Source: Labilithrix sp.
GTDB taxonomy: Bacteria; Myxococcota_A; Polyangia; Polyangiales; Polyangiaceae
Reading direction: 5' to 3'
NCBI GenBank assembly: GCA_019637195.1
Contig: JAHBWA010000021.1
Coordinates: 1 to 64,000 of the forward strand
DNA length: 64,000 bases
This document shows positions 38,087-46,122 of this stretch, piece by piece. Below the pieces are notes generated by a model. The model searched no databases. It was not told the origin of the DNA and was given only the letters and a program-made list of their open reading frames with translations. The stretch's first letter is position 1. The number at the start of each line of letters is the position of its first letter. Position numbers and translations under genes: made by a program.

Positions 38087-38656
38087 ATGGTTCGTTCTTC
38101 GCGCTGGCTGGGCGCGGTGGATCCTGTGCGCGCTCTCCTGGTCGCGGCGATCCTCGCCGTGGGCGCGGCGGCGACGGCGGCCGGCGACGACCGATGCCAC
38201 CACGGAAGGCCGTGCTGAAAGAGGTCGAGCTTCGCCCCGAAAAGGAGGTCGCGGGCGACCTCGTGACCCGCTCACGCGCCGCCCTCGACCGCGCCGAGCG
38301 CCTTCGGTCGTCAGGGGACGAGGCGCACATAAACTCGCCGATCGCCTGGCCCGGACGTGGGCCGAGGCTGCACGGGACGTCGCCGAGCGCCGTCGTCGAG
38401 AGTCGGCGGCGACGCAGCGCCGGGGCGCGACGGACGCGGAGCCCTCGCCGATCGCGAGCGCGCCCTGCTCGAAGAGGCGATCGCCCAGAGCGGCCGGCTC
38501 CTTGCGCAGCTCGACAGCGCGACGCAACGGGAAGGAAGAGCCCGCGCGGACGAGCACCGCCGCGGTGAGCGACGCGGGGACACGCGCGCCGGCGAAGCCC
38601 GCCGCGAAGGACGGCGCGGCCCCAAAGGACGCGGCGCCACGGTGCCAGGACGCTAG
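38087..38656 (+). pseudogene. Exported coiled-coil protein, frameshifted (first of a pair with an OmpA-like gene)
   Basis: ATG 38087 opens a signal peptide (ALLVAAILAVGAAATAAG). The frame then breaks repeatedly. In successive frames one reads VELRPEKEVAGDLVTRSRAALDRAERLRSSGDEAH, KLADRLARTWAEAARDVAERRRRESA and ADRERALLEEAIAQSGRLLAQLDSA. Together these form one continuous helical, coiled-coil periplasmic protein of about 190 residues. Two stops in different frames end near 38656. It lies 32 bp upstream of the OmpA-like lipoprotein gene. Helical proteins of this kind next to OmpA-like lipoproteins are familiar in myxobacteria (the DUF4398 neighbourhood is one candidate). Damage is by small indels. 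Confidence 0.55.
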
Positions 38657-38688
38657 ACGCCCAACGTGAACGCGGACGGAGGTGCACG

Positions 38689-39818
38689 ATGAACCGCCTC
38701 GGATCGGTCCTCGTGAGCGTGCTCGCGGTCGCGTGCGGCGGCGCCGGCGCTTCGACCGTCGTCAAGGTGAGCAGGCCGAGCGCGCCCGCGCGAGCCTGCA
38801 GGGCCGCGACGGCAGACGCTCGCGCCTCAGGCCTTCGCCGGGGAGCGGACCAGGCGCTCCGTGCCGCGAAGGAAGCCAGCGCGCCGGGACAACGTCGCCG
38901 CCGAGCTCCACGCCGAGCGCGCCGTCGCGGCGTACCAGCGCGCGATCGGCATCGGCCACGCGTCAGTTGTGCGGTGACGAGACGCAGGCGGAGGCGCTCG
39001 CCCGCGCCGTCGAGCAAAGCGCAACGCTACGCGACCGCGCGCAAGGCGGCCGAGCGCGAGGCGGACGATCTCCGAGAAGCAGCTCAAGGTGGCGCGCGAG
39101 GCCGAGCGCCCCGGCGGCCGTGACCGGCGGATCCCGAGCGCTGAGCGCGCGCGCCTCGTCGCGGCCCGATCGCTCGCGGTCAGGCGCGCCTGCTCTGCGG
39201 CGCGAGCGCGCCTCGTCTCGGCGGACATCCCCCCGGCCTCGCCGAGGCCGAGGCCCGCGTCGGCGGACCTCGAGAAGAAGCTCGACGCGTCGCCGAAGCC
39301 CGCGCCGATCGACGCGGCCGCGCTGCGCGCGCGCGGCGTGCCTCCCACGGCGCTCACCAAGGCGCGGCGCAGCGGGCGCCGGACGCCGTCGAGCCGACGG
39401 CCTGCTCGGCGAGCTGTCGCGATCGGCCGAGCAAAACGCCACGCGGACGCGACGGACCTCACGCCGACGCGCGACGAGGCGCGGCGTCGTCGTCACGCTG
39501 CGCTCGCTCTTCTCGGGCGCGAAGGCGGCGACGCTCACCGGCGCCAGGCGGGCGCACGCTCGGCGATCTCAGGCGGATCGCGGCCGCGCCCCGCGTTCGG
39601 GCAGATCGTGCTCCACGACGCGACGGCGCCGAGCGCGGCGGACGCCGCGCTCGGCAAGCGCAGCGACACTGATCGCCCAAGGCGCTCGCCGGCGGCGGCG
39701 CGAGCGCCGCCAAGACGAAGGTGGAGCAGGCGGGCGCGCGCCCCGGTGTTCGATCCGCGGACGCGAAGCGACGCGACAGAACGCGCGCGTCGGGATCGTC
39801 TTCGTCGGCGGCAGCTGA
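38689..39818 (+). pseudogene. OmpA-like lipoprotein, frameshifted
   Basis: ATG 38689 is preceded by GGAGG (38679-38683 region) and opens a lipoprotein signal (VLVSVLAVACGG). The frame then shifts several times. Islands in different frames read AADQALRAAKEAS, AELHAERAVAAYQRAIGIGHAS, AEALARAVEQSATLRDRA, RGVVVTLRSLFSGAKAATLTG and the closing ARVGIVFVGGS at the stop. This order (lipid anchor, coiled coil, RGVVVTL.xLF and final ARV.I.F) fits an OmpA-family peptidoglycan-binding lipoprotein of about 370 residues. It forms a pair with the upstream coiled-coil gene. At least six frame changes are needed to read it through. Confidence 0.6.
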
Positions 39819-39945
39819 GCCGCGCCAGTCGGGATCGTCTGCGTCAGGCGGCTGAACACGCGGGACGACGGCTCCGCGCGCGGGATCGCCGCGGCGCCGC
39901 TCGCGAGCCGGACCGCCGTCGCGGTGGTCACCGTGGAGCGCTCCG

Positions 39946-40649
39946 TCAGGCGCTCGTGACGAGGGCTTGTAGCCGAAGCCGTAGACCGTGAGGATGTGGG
40001 TCGGCTTGTCCGGGGGACTTCTCGATTTTCTTTCGCAGCTTCAGCGATGAAGTTGTCGACGGTGCGGTTCGTGGGCGACGCGTCGGGGCCCCAGATCTTC
40101 TGGAGGAATCGTCGGCAGACTCCTCGGCTGACCGACGCGCTCGGACAAGAGGCGGAGCAGCTCGACCTCGTAGAACGAGCGCGTGCTCGACGCCGAGCGC
40201 CTTGAGCGAGTGGGTTGAGAAGTTCACCTGCGCGTCGCCGATATGGTGAGGATCTCGGAGCGGCGCTCGGGCGCGAGGCCCGGCGGAGGGATCGCCCGCA
40301 TGCGCGCGATATGAGCTCGTTCACGCTGAACGGCTTCGTGACGTAGTCGTCGGCGCCGGCGTCGAGGCCGCCGGATCTTGTCGGTCCTGCGAGAGCGCGC
40401 CGTCAGCATGATGGATCGGCAGAACGGGCTGATGCGGCGGAGCTCCTCGCAGACGGCGTAGCCGTTGATGTCAGGAGCATGAGGTCGAGGATGACGGCGT
40501 CGGGGCTGTGCGTCCGCGCGAGCTGGACGCCCTCTTTCCCCTTCCCGGCCGGATCGTGGCGAAGCCCTCGAACTCGAGGGCGTCGCGGGCCCATCACGAT
40601 GTGGGGCTCGTCCTCGATGACGAGGACGGTCTTCTTCGCGTTCACCATC
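39946..40649 (-). pseudogene. OmpR/PhoB-type response regulator, frameshifted
   Basis: From ATG 40649 the receiver domain begins MVNAKKTVLVIEDEPHIVMG and continues in shifted frames through HSPDAVILDLMLL (phosphoacceptor Asp region). At the other end the winged-helix DNA-binding domain is spread across frames: FLQKIWGPDASPTNRTVDNFIAEA, LKLRKKIEKSPG and HILTVYGFGYK-like coding near 39960-40010. Reconstructed, it would be about 234 residues, the normal length of this family. The frame changes fall every 50-100 bp, the same pattern as in the two OmpA-region genes. No sensor kinase is visible next to it. Confidence 0.7.
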
Positions 40650-40846
40650 ACGACACCGACGATACCAGCAGGGCTTCGGCGGCGACCACGCGTTCCGACG
40701 GGCGGGCGCGCGGCGCGGGCCTCGTACATGGTCGCCGCGGGCGGAGTTCGCGAGGCGGCTCTCGCGGGCGAAGCGCGCGGCGCGAAGCCGAAGAGGCCTT
40801 GCGCGAAGGTACCGTCGCGGCGAAGCGCGCGCGACGCGACGCCAAG

Positions 40847-40879
40847 AAAAAGGGGCGAGCCCGGTGTGGGCCCGCCCCT
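40847..40879 (-). terminator. Intrinsic terminator of the first VWA lipoprotein gene
   Basis: On the minus strand a 12-bp stem with one mismatch (arms 40879-40868 and 40862-40851, GGGGCGGGCCC against GGGCTCGCCCC) and a 5-nt loop is followed directly by TTTTT (40851-40847). It sits immediately after the VWA gene stop at 40881. This is the only textbook rho-independent terminator I find in the window. The remaining gap up to the response regulator (40650-40846) shows nothing else. Confidence 0.85.
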
Positions 40880-40880
40880 C

Positions 40881-43367
40881 TCATCGAGACGCTCGGCGGT
40901 CAGGCGACCGCGGGCGTCGCTCAGTCGCCACCGCGGAGCCCGCAGCGAACTGCTGGATGCACTGGGCTGAAGCGCGCGCCGACGAGCTCGGCCGTTCCGC
41001 TCGAGAAGATGAGCGCCTGCGGGCAGCGGCCCGCAGGGTCTGCTTGGCGTTCGGATCGTTCTCGACGTAGCACCAGCGCTTGTCGGTGCTGTCCTTGCAG
41101 CTCGCGCCGCGTGCGACGGTCTCCTGCGGGATCTCGCACACCGGGCGTGGTTCGCCGCCGTCGCCGGCGTTGCCGGTCTCGGCGCGCTGCTGCTCGAGGA
41201 AGACGTCGAGGATCGCCTTCTCCGGCGGCTGGAGGCCGTAGGTCTCGCACTTGTCCGTCGGCTCGCTGAGCTGGGCGAGGACGAGGCACGGCACCGGCGC
41301 CGGCTCCGCGTTCGCCTCACGCAGCTTCTGCGGGAGGCACTGCGTGGTGAGCGCGTTCTTCAAGCGGTCGATGATCGCCGCGACGGCCGGACGGTAGCCG
41401 TACGTCGGGGCGGTCGGATCGGTGAGCTGGATCGGGCAGAGCGACGAGATGACGCCCTGGTCGCCGAGCGCGCGGACGACCTGGAACTCGCGGGTCGTCG
41501 GGTAGGCCTTCGCCTTCACCTGCTGGTTGCCCTGGCCGCAGAGCGGCTGGTTCGTCGTCGACTCCGGCGTGCAGTCGCACGACGGATCGCCCGCGGGGCA
41601 CTCGCGCGGGACGGGGAGGTCGAAGGTGCACGCGTACTGGAGGTCGGACTGGTCGGTGTTCCACTCGCGGCCGTGGATCGGATCGTCGCCGTTCGAGCCG
41701 CGCGGCTGATCGGCGCCCTTGAGCCCGACCGCGGTGCGCGGCGCGACCGACTGGATCATGTGGGGGTCGATCCCGCTGAAGTCGAAGTTCGTCGGATCGC
41801 GCCCGAGGATCTTGACCCAGTCGTCGTTCGTGATGCGGCTCTTGTCCATGTCGTTCGGATCGAAATGGAGGAGCTGGTGGGGCACGCCGCCGACGACCGC
41901 GAAGAAGATGAGGTCCGGGCTGCGTGTGCTGCGCGGGAGGTTGCAGAGCTCGTCGCCCGGCTCACGCGGCAGCTTGGCGGCGAAGAGCGGGTTCGTGCAC
42001 TTCGCGGTGCTCGTGTACGCGGCGATGTCCCGGCGGTCGTTCGCGCCGACCTTGGTGACGTGCTCGGCGTCGCGGTCGGGCACGCGGAACTTCGTGAAGC
42101 CGTCGACGTAGCGGCGGATCGGGTACTGGGGATCGATGCCGTAGCGCTCCTTCATGCGGTGGAACCGCACGTTGAGCTCGTCGTCACGCGTCCCGTAGTA
42201 GCCGTCGTAACCGACGCCCTGCTTGTCGCTCTGCCCGGATTTGGCGCAGTTCGCGTCCTGCTTGATCTTCTGGCAGGAGGGCTGGTTGGGATCGCAGAGG
42301 CTCTGGAAGCCGCAGGAGGTGCACTCCTCGCTGCCCGGTCCGAGGTTCGGGTCGGTGCACGCGGTGGTGCCGCGCGGCGCGGTCGTTCCCTGACCGGTGC
42401 CGCCGCGGAAGACCTTCGAGCCCGGGAAGTTCTTGGCCATGAAGGCCCAGCCCTGGCCGCCGATCGCGAGCGGGTCGGCCGACGAGTCGTCCTCGTCGGT
42501 CAGCATGATGATCGCGACGAGCGAGTCGGGGCGGAGGAAGTCGGCGCGCTGCTGGAGGACCTCGATGTCGACGCCCTGGAGCTCGGCCTGATTGAAGCTG
42601 TCGAGCTTCACGACGTCCCAGGGATCGGGCTGGATGAGGAAGCGGTAGACGCTCTCGAGCTGGGCCTCGAGACCGCAGCCGTTCTGGCCGACGCCGACGA
42701 CGAGCTTGCTGAAGTTCTCGGTGAGGCCGTCCGCGCCGTCGATCGTGCGGATCGGGCGCTCCGGCGGCGGGTGGCGCTTCGGGTCGTTGTTCTCCTCGGC
42801 CTGGGGGAACCAGGCGAGGAAGTTGCCCGGCTTCGCGAGCTCGATCTCGCCGCCGTCCGGGTTGATGTTGAGGAGGCGCCCGCGGTCGTTGGTGCGCGGG
42901 TTCGTGGCGACGCAGACGTCGCCGCCGAAGTTGCCGAGCGACGACGACACGACGCCGATGTGCATGTCGGTGACCGGCTTGAACTCCGGCTCGTGGTTCG
43001 CCGGGCAGCCGTAGCGGTTCTCCTTGTTGCCCGCGGGATCGGCCAACGAGCCGTTCGGGTCCGGCGTGCCGTCGGCCGTGGACACGCAGCGCGGCTTGAG
43101 GAGGCCGTTGATCAGGTCCGGGACGGCGTCCGCGAGGATCGCCTGCTTGTCGCCCATCGACGCCGAGTTGTCGATCGCGAACAGGAGGTCGACCTTGTCG
43201 ACGGCCTGCTGCGAGACGGTCGACGTGAAATTGACCTTCGTCGTCGGCGGCTGCTGGCCGACCGGACGCGCGAGGCAGCCCGTGCCGAGTGCGCCCAACA
43301 TCACGGCGGTGGCCGACCACGCGCCTCCGACGAAGAGCCATTTGCCGAGCCGGTTCGTCCACTTCAT
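40881..43367 (-). CDS. VWA-like lipoprotein, paralogue 1 (3' end frame-disturbed)
   Basis: This 828-residue product starts at ATG 43367 (AGGAGC upstream). The signal peptide ends LGTGC (Cys31). A von Willebrand A-like domain begins VDLLFAIDNSASMGDKQ, a MIDAS DxSxS at 66-70, and continues MHIGVVSSSLGNFGG, LVVGVGQNGCGLEAQLESVYRFL, and SLVAIIMLTDEDDSSADP. The Cys-rich C-terminal half has paired Cys and VRFHRMKERYGIDPQYPI, shared with its neighbour. Near 41025 and 40970 the frame shifts: GRCPQALIFSSGTAELVGARFS is encoded out of frame before QCIQQFAAGSA, which the paralogue has in frame. The true stop may be near 40921. It is probably an outer-membrane or surface metal-dependent binding protein. 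A terminator follows. Confidence 0.85.
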   Translation of the reverse strand: MKWTNRLGKWLFVGGAWSATAVMLGALGTGCLARPVGQQPPTTKVNFTSTVSQQAVDKVDLLFAIDNSASMGDKQAILADAVPDLINGLLKPRCVSTADGTPDPNGSLADPAGNKENRYGCPANHEPEFKPVTDMHIGVVSSSLGNFGGDVCVATNPRTNDRGRLLNINPDGGEIELAKPGNFLAWFPQAEENNDPKRHPPPERPIRTIDGADGLTENFSKLVVGVGQNGCGLEAQLESVYRFLIQPDPWDVVKLDSFNQAELQGVDIEVLQQRADFLRPDSLVAIIMLTDEDDSSADPLAIGGQGWAFMAKNFPGSKVFRGGTGQGTTAPRGTTACTDPNLGPGSEECTSCGFQSLCDPNQPSCQKIKQDANCAKSGQSDKQGVGYDGYYGTRDDELNVRFHRMKERYGIDPQYPIRRYVDGFTKFRVPDRDAEHVTKVGANDRRDIAAYTSTAKCTNPLFAAKLPREPGDELCNLPRSTRSPDLIFFAVVGGVPHQLLHFDPNDMDKSRITNDDWVKILGRDPTNFDFSGIDPHMIQSVAPRTAVGLKGADQPRGSNGDDPIHGREWNTDQSDLQYACTFDLPVPRECPAGDPSCDCTPESTTNQPLCGQGNQQVKAKAYPTTREFQVVRALGDQGVISSLCPIQLTDPTAPTYGYRPAVAAIIDRLKNALTTQCLPQKLREANAEPAPVPCLVLAQLSEPTDKCETYGLQPPEKAILDVFLEQQRAETGNAGDGGEPRPVCEIPQETVARGASCKDSTDKRWCYVENDPNAKQTLRAAARRRSSSRAERPSSSARASAQCIQQFAAGSAVATERRPRSPDRRASR

Positions 43368-43451
43368 CGTGAGCGCTCCTTGGAGAGTCGTTCGTTCATC
43401 CGCTTCGCCGCGGTCGGGGCGCAGAGCCTACCGACCCGAAACTCAACCGGT

Positions 43452-43481
43452 TACCTACCGAAAGGCGACCCAGGGTGTCAA
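43452..43481 (-). promoter_or_regulatory. Candidate promoter in the 315-bp gap between the VWA genes
   Basis: On the minus strand a perfect TTGACA (43481-43476) and TAGGTA (43457-43452) are 18 bp apart; the -10 is poor. Transcription would begin about 75 bp upstream of the paralogue-1 start at 43367. The rest of 43368-43682 is GC-rich and shows no gene, no T-tract terminator for paralogue 2, and no clear repeat. Confidence 0.35.
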
Positions 43482-43682
43482 CGAGGGTACACCTCGGGCC
43501 GGAAACGGCACGGTATTCACGGAGCGTGCCTGGGGCGAAGGGCGGATTCACGCGGGAAGTGGCGGGCGCTGCGGGGGCGAGAAGCCAACTTGGTTGCCAG
43601 GCGGCAGCGGCGTTGGCGGCGCGCGGGCTCGTCCCCGCCCCGGGCGGCGCCTCGATGAGAGCCGAGAAGGCGCGGCGGCCCG

Positions 43683-45965
43683 CTAGTCGGCGGCGGTGTG
43701 CTGCTGGATGCACTGCAGCGTGAAGCGGGCGAACGAGAGCTTCTGGCTGGCCTTGGTGAAGGCGATGGCGTTCGCGCAGAACGTCAGCTTCGGCGCCTGG
43801 GCGTAGCAGAAGGCGATGTCGTCGCTCGCGTCCTTGCACGTCTCGCCCGGCGGGACGACCACCTGCGGGACGGCGCAGATCGGGTGGAGCGTCGACGCCT
43901 CGCCCTCCTCTCCGCGGAGCCGCTCGCGCATCTGCGTGAGGAGCTCCGCGGGCGGCGGCGCGAGGCCGAAGCGCTCGCAGTCCGAGTCGGGCCCCGGATC
44001 GGGGAGCATCGCGAGCACGAGGCAAGCGACGCTGCCGGTGTCCTCCCGCTCGAGCGCGCGCGGCAGGCACGAGCCGACGAGCGATCGCTCGAGGCGCGAG
44101 GTGATCGCGCGGACGGCCGGGCGGTAGCCGTAGTCGTCGGCGCTGGGCTCGGTGAGCTGCTTCGGACAGAGCGAGGCGGCGATCCCTTGATCGGCGAGAT
44201 CCTTGACCACCATGAGCGGCCGGCGCGAGGGATACGCCTTGCCGCGGACCTGCACGCTCCGGTCGTCCGCGGCGCAGAGCGGCGTGTCCTTGTCGCCGTC
44301 GCAATCGCAGAGCCCGCGCGCGCGCTCGTCAGCGCTGCACGCGCGCCGGATCGGGACCGCCTCGCCGCCCGGGCCCCGCTCGTAGAGGTCGAACGCGCAC
44401 GCGAGCTGGAGATCGGCGCCGTCGGTCGTCCACTCGCGGCCGTGGATCGGATCGGCGTCGTCGGGCGCGGACGGCGGCGGGAGGCCGGGCCGTGGAGACC
44501 GCGACGGGATCATGTGCGGATCGATGCCCGTCTCGTCCCACCGCGCCGGATCGCGGCCGAGCACCTTGGTCCAGTCGATGGGCTTCGGGGTGTCCGCGGC
44601 CGAGCGCGGCGCGTCGGGGATGAGCGTGCCCGGCACGCCGCCGATGACCGCGAAGTAGACGAGGCTCGGCGGGCGCGGACCGCGCGGGAGGCGACAGAGG
44701 TCCTCGTTCGGCTCCGTCGGCAGCCGCGCGGCGAAGAGCGGGTTGGTGCAGCCCGCCTTCGGCGCGTAGCCGCCGGACGCGTCGTGCTCGTGCTCGCGGA
44801 GCGGGACGCGCGGCTTCGTGAGCGCGTCGACGTAGCGCGCGATGGGGAACTGCGGATCGACCCCGAAGCGCTCCTTCATCCGGTGGAAGCGGACGTTCAG
44901 CGGGTCCTCGCGCTCCGTGTACTTCGACGGAGAGCAGCCGGGCGCGTCCGGCGCGAAGAAGCACGACGTGCAGTCCTCGCTCGCCGGATCGCTCGCGCAG
45001 GCCGCCGTCCCGCGATCGCGGACGGGCTTCTCCATGAAGCGCCAGCCGCTGCCCTGGAACGCGAGGGGATCGGCCGTCGAGTCGTCCTCGTCCGTGAGGA
45101 CGATCACCGCGACGAGCGAGTCGGGGCGGAGGAACGCGGCGCGCTGGCGGAGCAGCTCGACGTCCACCTGGCTCGCCGCGCCGTAGGTCGCGCGCCCGTC
45201 GACCTTCTCGATCGACGTCCAGGGATCGGGCTGGACGAGGAAGCGGTAGACGCTCTCGAGCTGCGCCTCGAGCCCGCAGCCGTCCTGGCCGACGCCGACG
45301 ATGAGGTCGCGGAAGGCCGCCCCGAGCGCGTCGACGTCGGTGGTCTTCGGGACCGGCGGATCGGGGTGGCGGACCTTGTCGCGGTTCTTCTCGACGTCCG
45401 GGTACCAGGCGAGGAAATGCAGATCGCCCGCCGCGGCGACGGCGCCGTTCTCGCCCCGCGCGAGGAGGTGGCCGCGATCGTCCTGCCGCGGGTTCTCGGC
45501 GGGCGAGCACATCGCCGAGCCCATCCCGCCGAGCGACGACGAGATGACGCCGATGTGCATGTCGGTGATGGGCGGGAACGCTGGCTCGGAGCCCGCGGGG
45601 CACATCTCCGCGTCTGGCTTCGTCGGCTCCGCGAGCACGCCGGTCGGCTCGCGCGTGGCCTTGTCGACGCACTTCGGCCTGACGAGCCCCTCGAGGAGGT
45701 CGGGCACCGCGTCGGCGAGGATGCGCTGCTTGTCGGCCATCGAGGCCGAGTTGTCGACCATCACGAGCAGATCGATCTTCTCGATCGCCGGCTGCGACAC
45801 GAGCGTGTCGAACGAGATCTTGGTGGTCGGCTGCTCGATCGAGACCGGGCGGCGGACGCACGCGGGCAGGACGACGCAGACGCACGTCGCGACGAGTGTC
45901 GCGATCGCGGTCCGCGTCCGTCCCGCTCCGCGCACGGAGAAGGGGAAACGCGACGAGCGGGGCAT
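43683..45965 (-). CDS. VWA-like lipoprotein, paralogue 2
   Basis: This 760-residue product starts at ATG 45965, 4 bp after GGAGG. The signal peptide ends VVLPAC (Cys36). It shares its whole architecture with the adjacent downstream paralogue: QPTTKISFDTLVSQPAIEKIDLLVMVDNSASM (MIDAS at 71-75), MHIGVISSSLGGMGSAMC, LIVGVGQDGCGLEAQLESVYRFLVQPDPW, SLVAVIVLTDEDDSTADP, RFHRMKERFGVDPQFPIARYVDAL and IDPHMI. It ends FTLQCIQQHTAAD. The frame is intact throughout. The pair is clearly a tandem duplication with substantial divergence. It probably binds a ligand through a metal ion at the cell surface; the partner is unknown. Confidence 0.88.
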   Translation of the reverse strand: MPRSSRFPFSVRGAGRTRTAIATLVATCVCVVLPACVRRPVSIEQPTTKISFDTLVSQPAIEKIDLLVMVDNSASMADKQRILADAVPDLLEGLVRPKCVDKATREPTGVLAEPTKPDAEMCPAGSEPAFPPITDMHIGVISSSLGGMGSAMCSPAENPRQDDRGHLLARGENGAVAAAGDLHFLAWYPDVEKNRDKVRHPDPPVPKTTDVDALGAAFRDLIVGVGQDGCGLEAQLESVYRFLVQPDPWTSIEKVDGRATYGAASQVDVELLRQRAAFLRPDSLVAVIVLTDEDDSTADPLAFQGSGWRFMEKPVRDRGTAACASDPASEDCTSCFFAPDAPGCSPSKYTEREDPLNVRFHRMKERFGVDPQFPIARYVDALTKPRVPLREHEHDASGGYAPKAGCTNPLFAARLPTEPNEDLCRLPRGPRPPSLVYFAVIGGVPGTLIPDAPRSAADTPKPIDWTKVLGRDPARWDETGIDPHMIPSRSPRPGLPPPSAPDDADPIHGREWTTDGADLQLACAFDLYERGPGGEAVPIRRACSADERARGLCDCDGDKDTPLCAADDRSVQVRGKAYPSRRPLMVVKDLADQGIAASLCPKQLTEPSADDYGYRPAVRAITSRLERSLVGSCLPRALEREDTGSVACLVLAMLPDPGPDSDCERFGLAPPPAELLTQMRERLRGEEGEASTLHPICAVPQVVVPPGETCKDASDDIAFCYAQAPKLTFCANAIAFTKASQKLSFARFTLQCIQQHTAAD

Positions 45966-46122
45966 GAGACCTCCGGTTTCTTTCCTGCCGATGGCCGCCC
46001 GCGCGCGCTTCCGTCGTCACGACGTGTCGCCAGCGGACGTCTCGCCGGCGGCGTACGTCAGGACGCGCGCGCGGTCGTACGCGCGACGGCGCGTGCATCG
46101 AGGGCGGCGCGCGAGTCCGACG

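Noticed and set aside
36301..40650. Interpretation of the frameshift-rich region as a mobile-element insertion scar
   Set aside because: No transposase motifs, terminal inverted repeats or target-site duplications are visible, and the damaged genes are ordinary chromosomal families.
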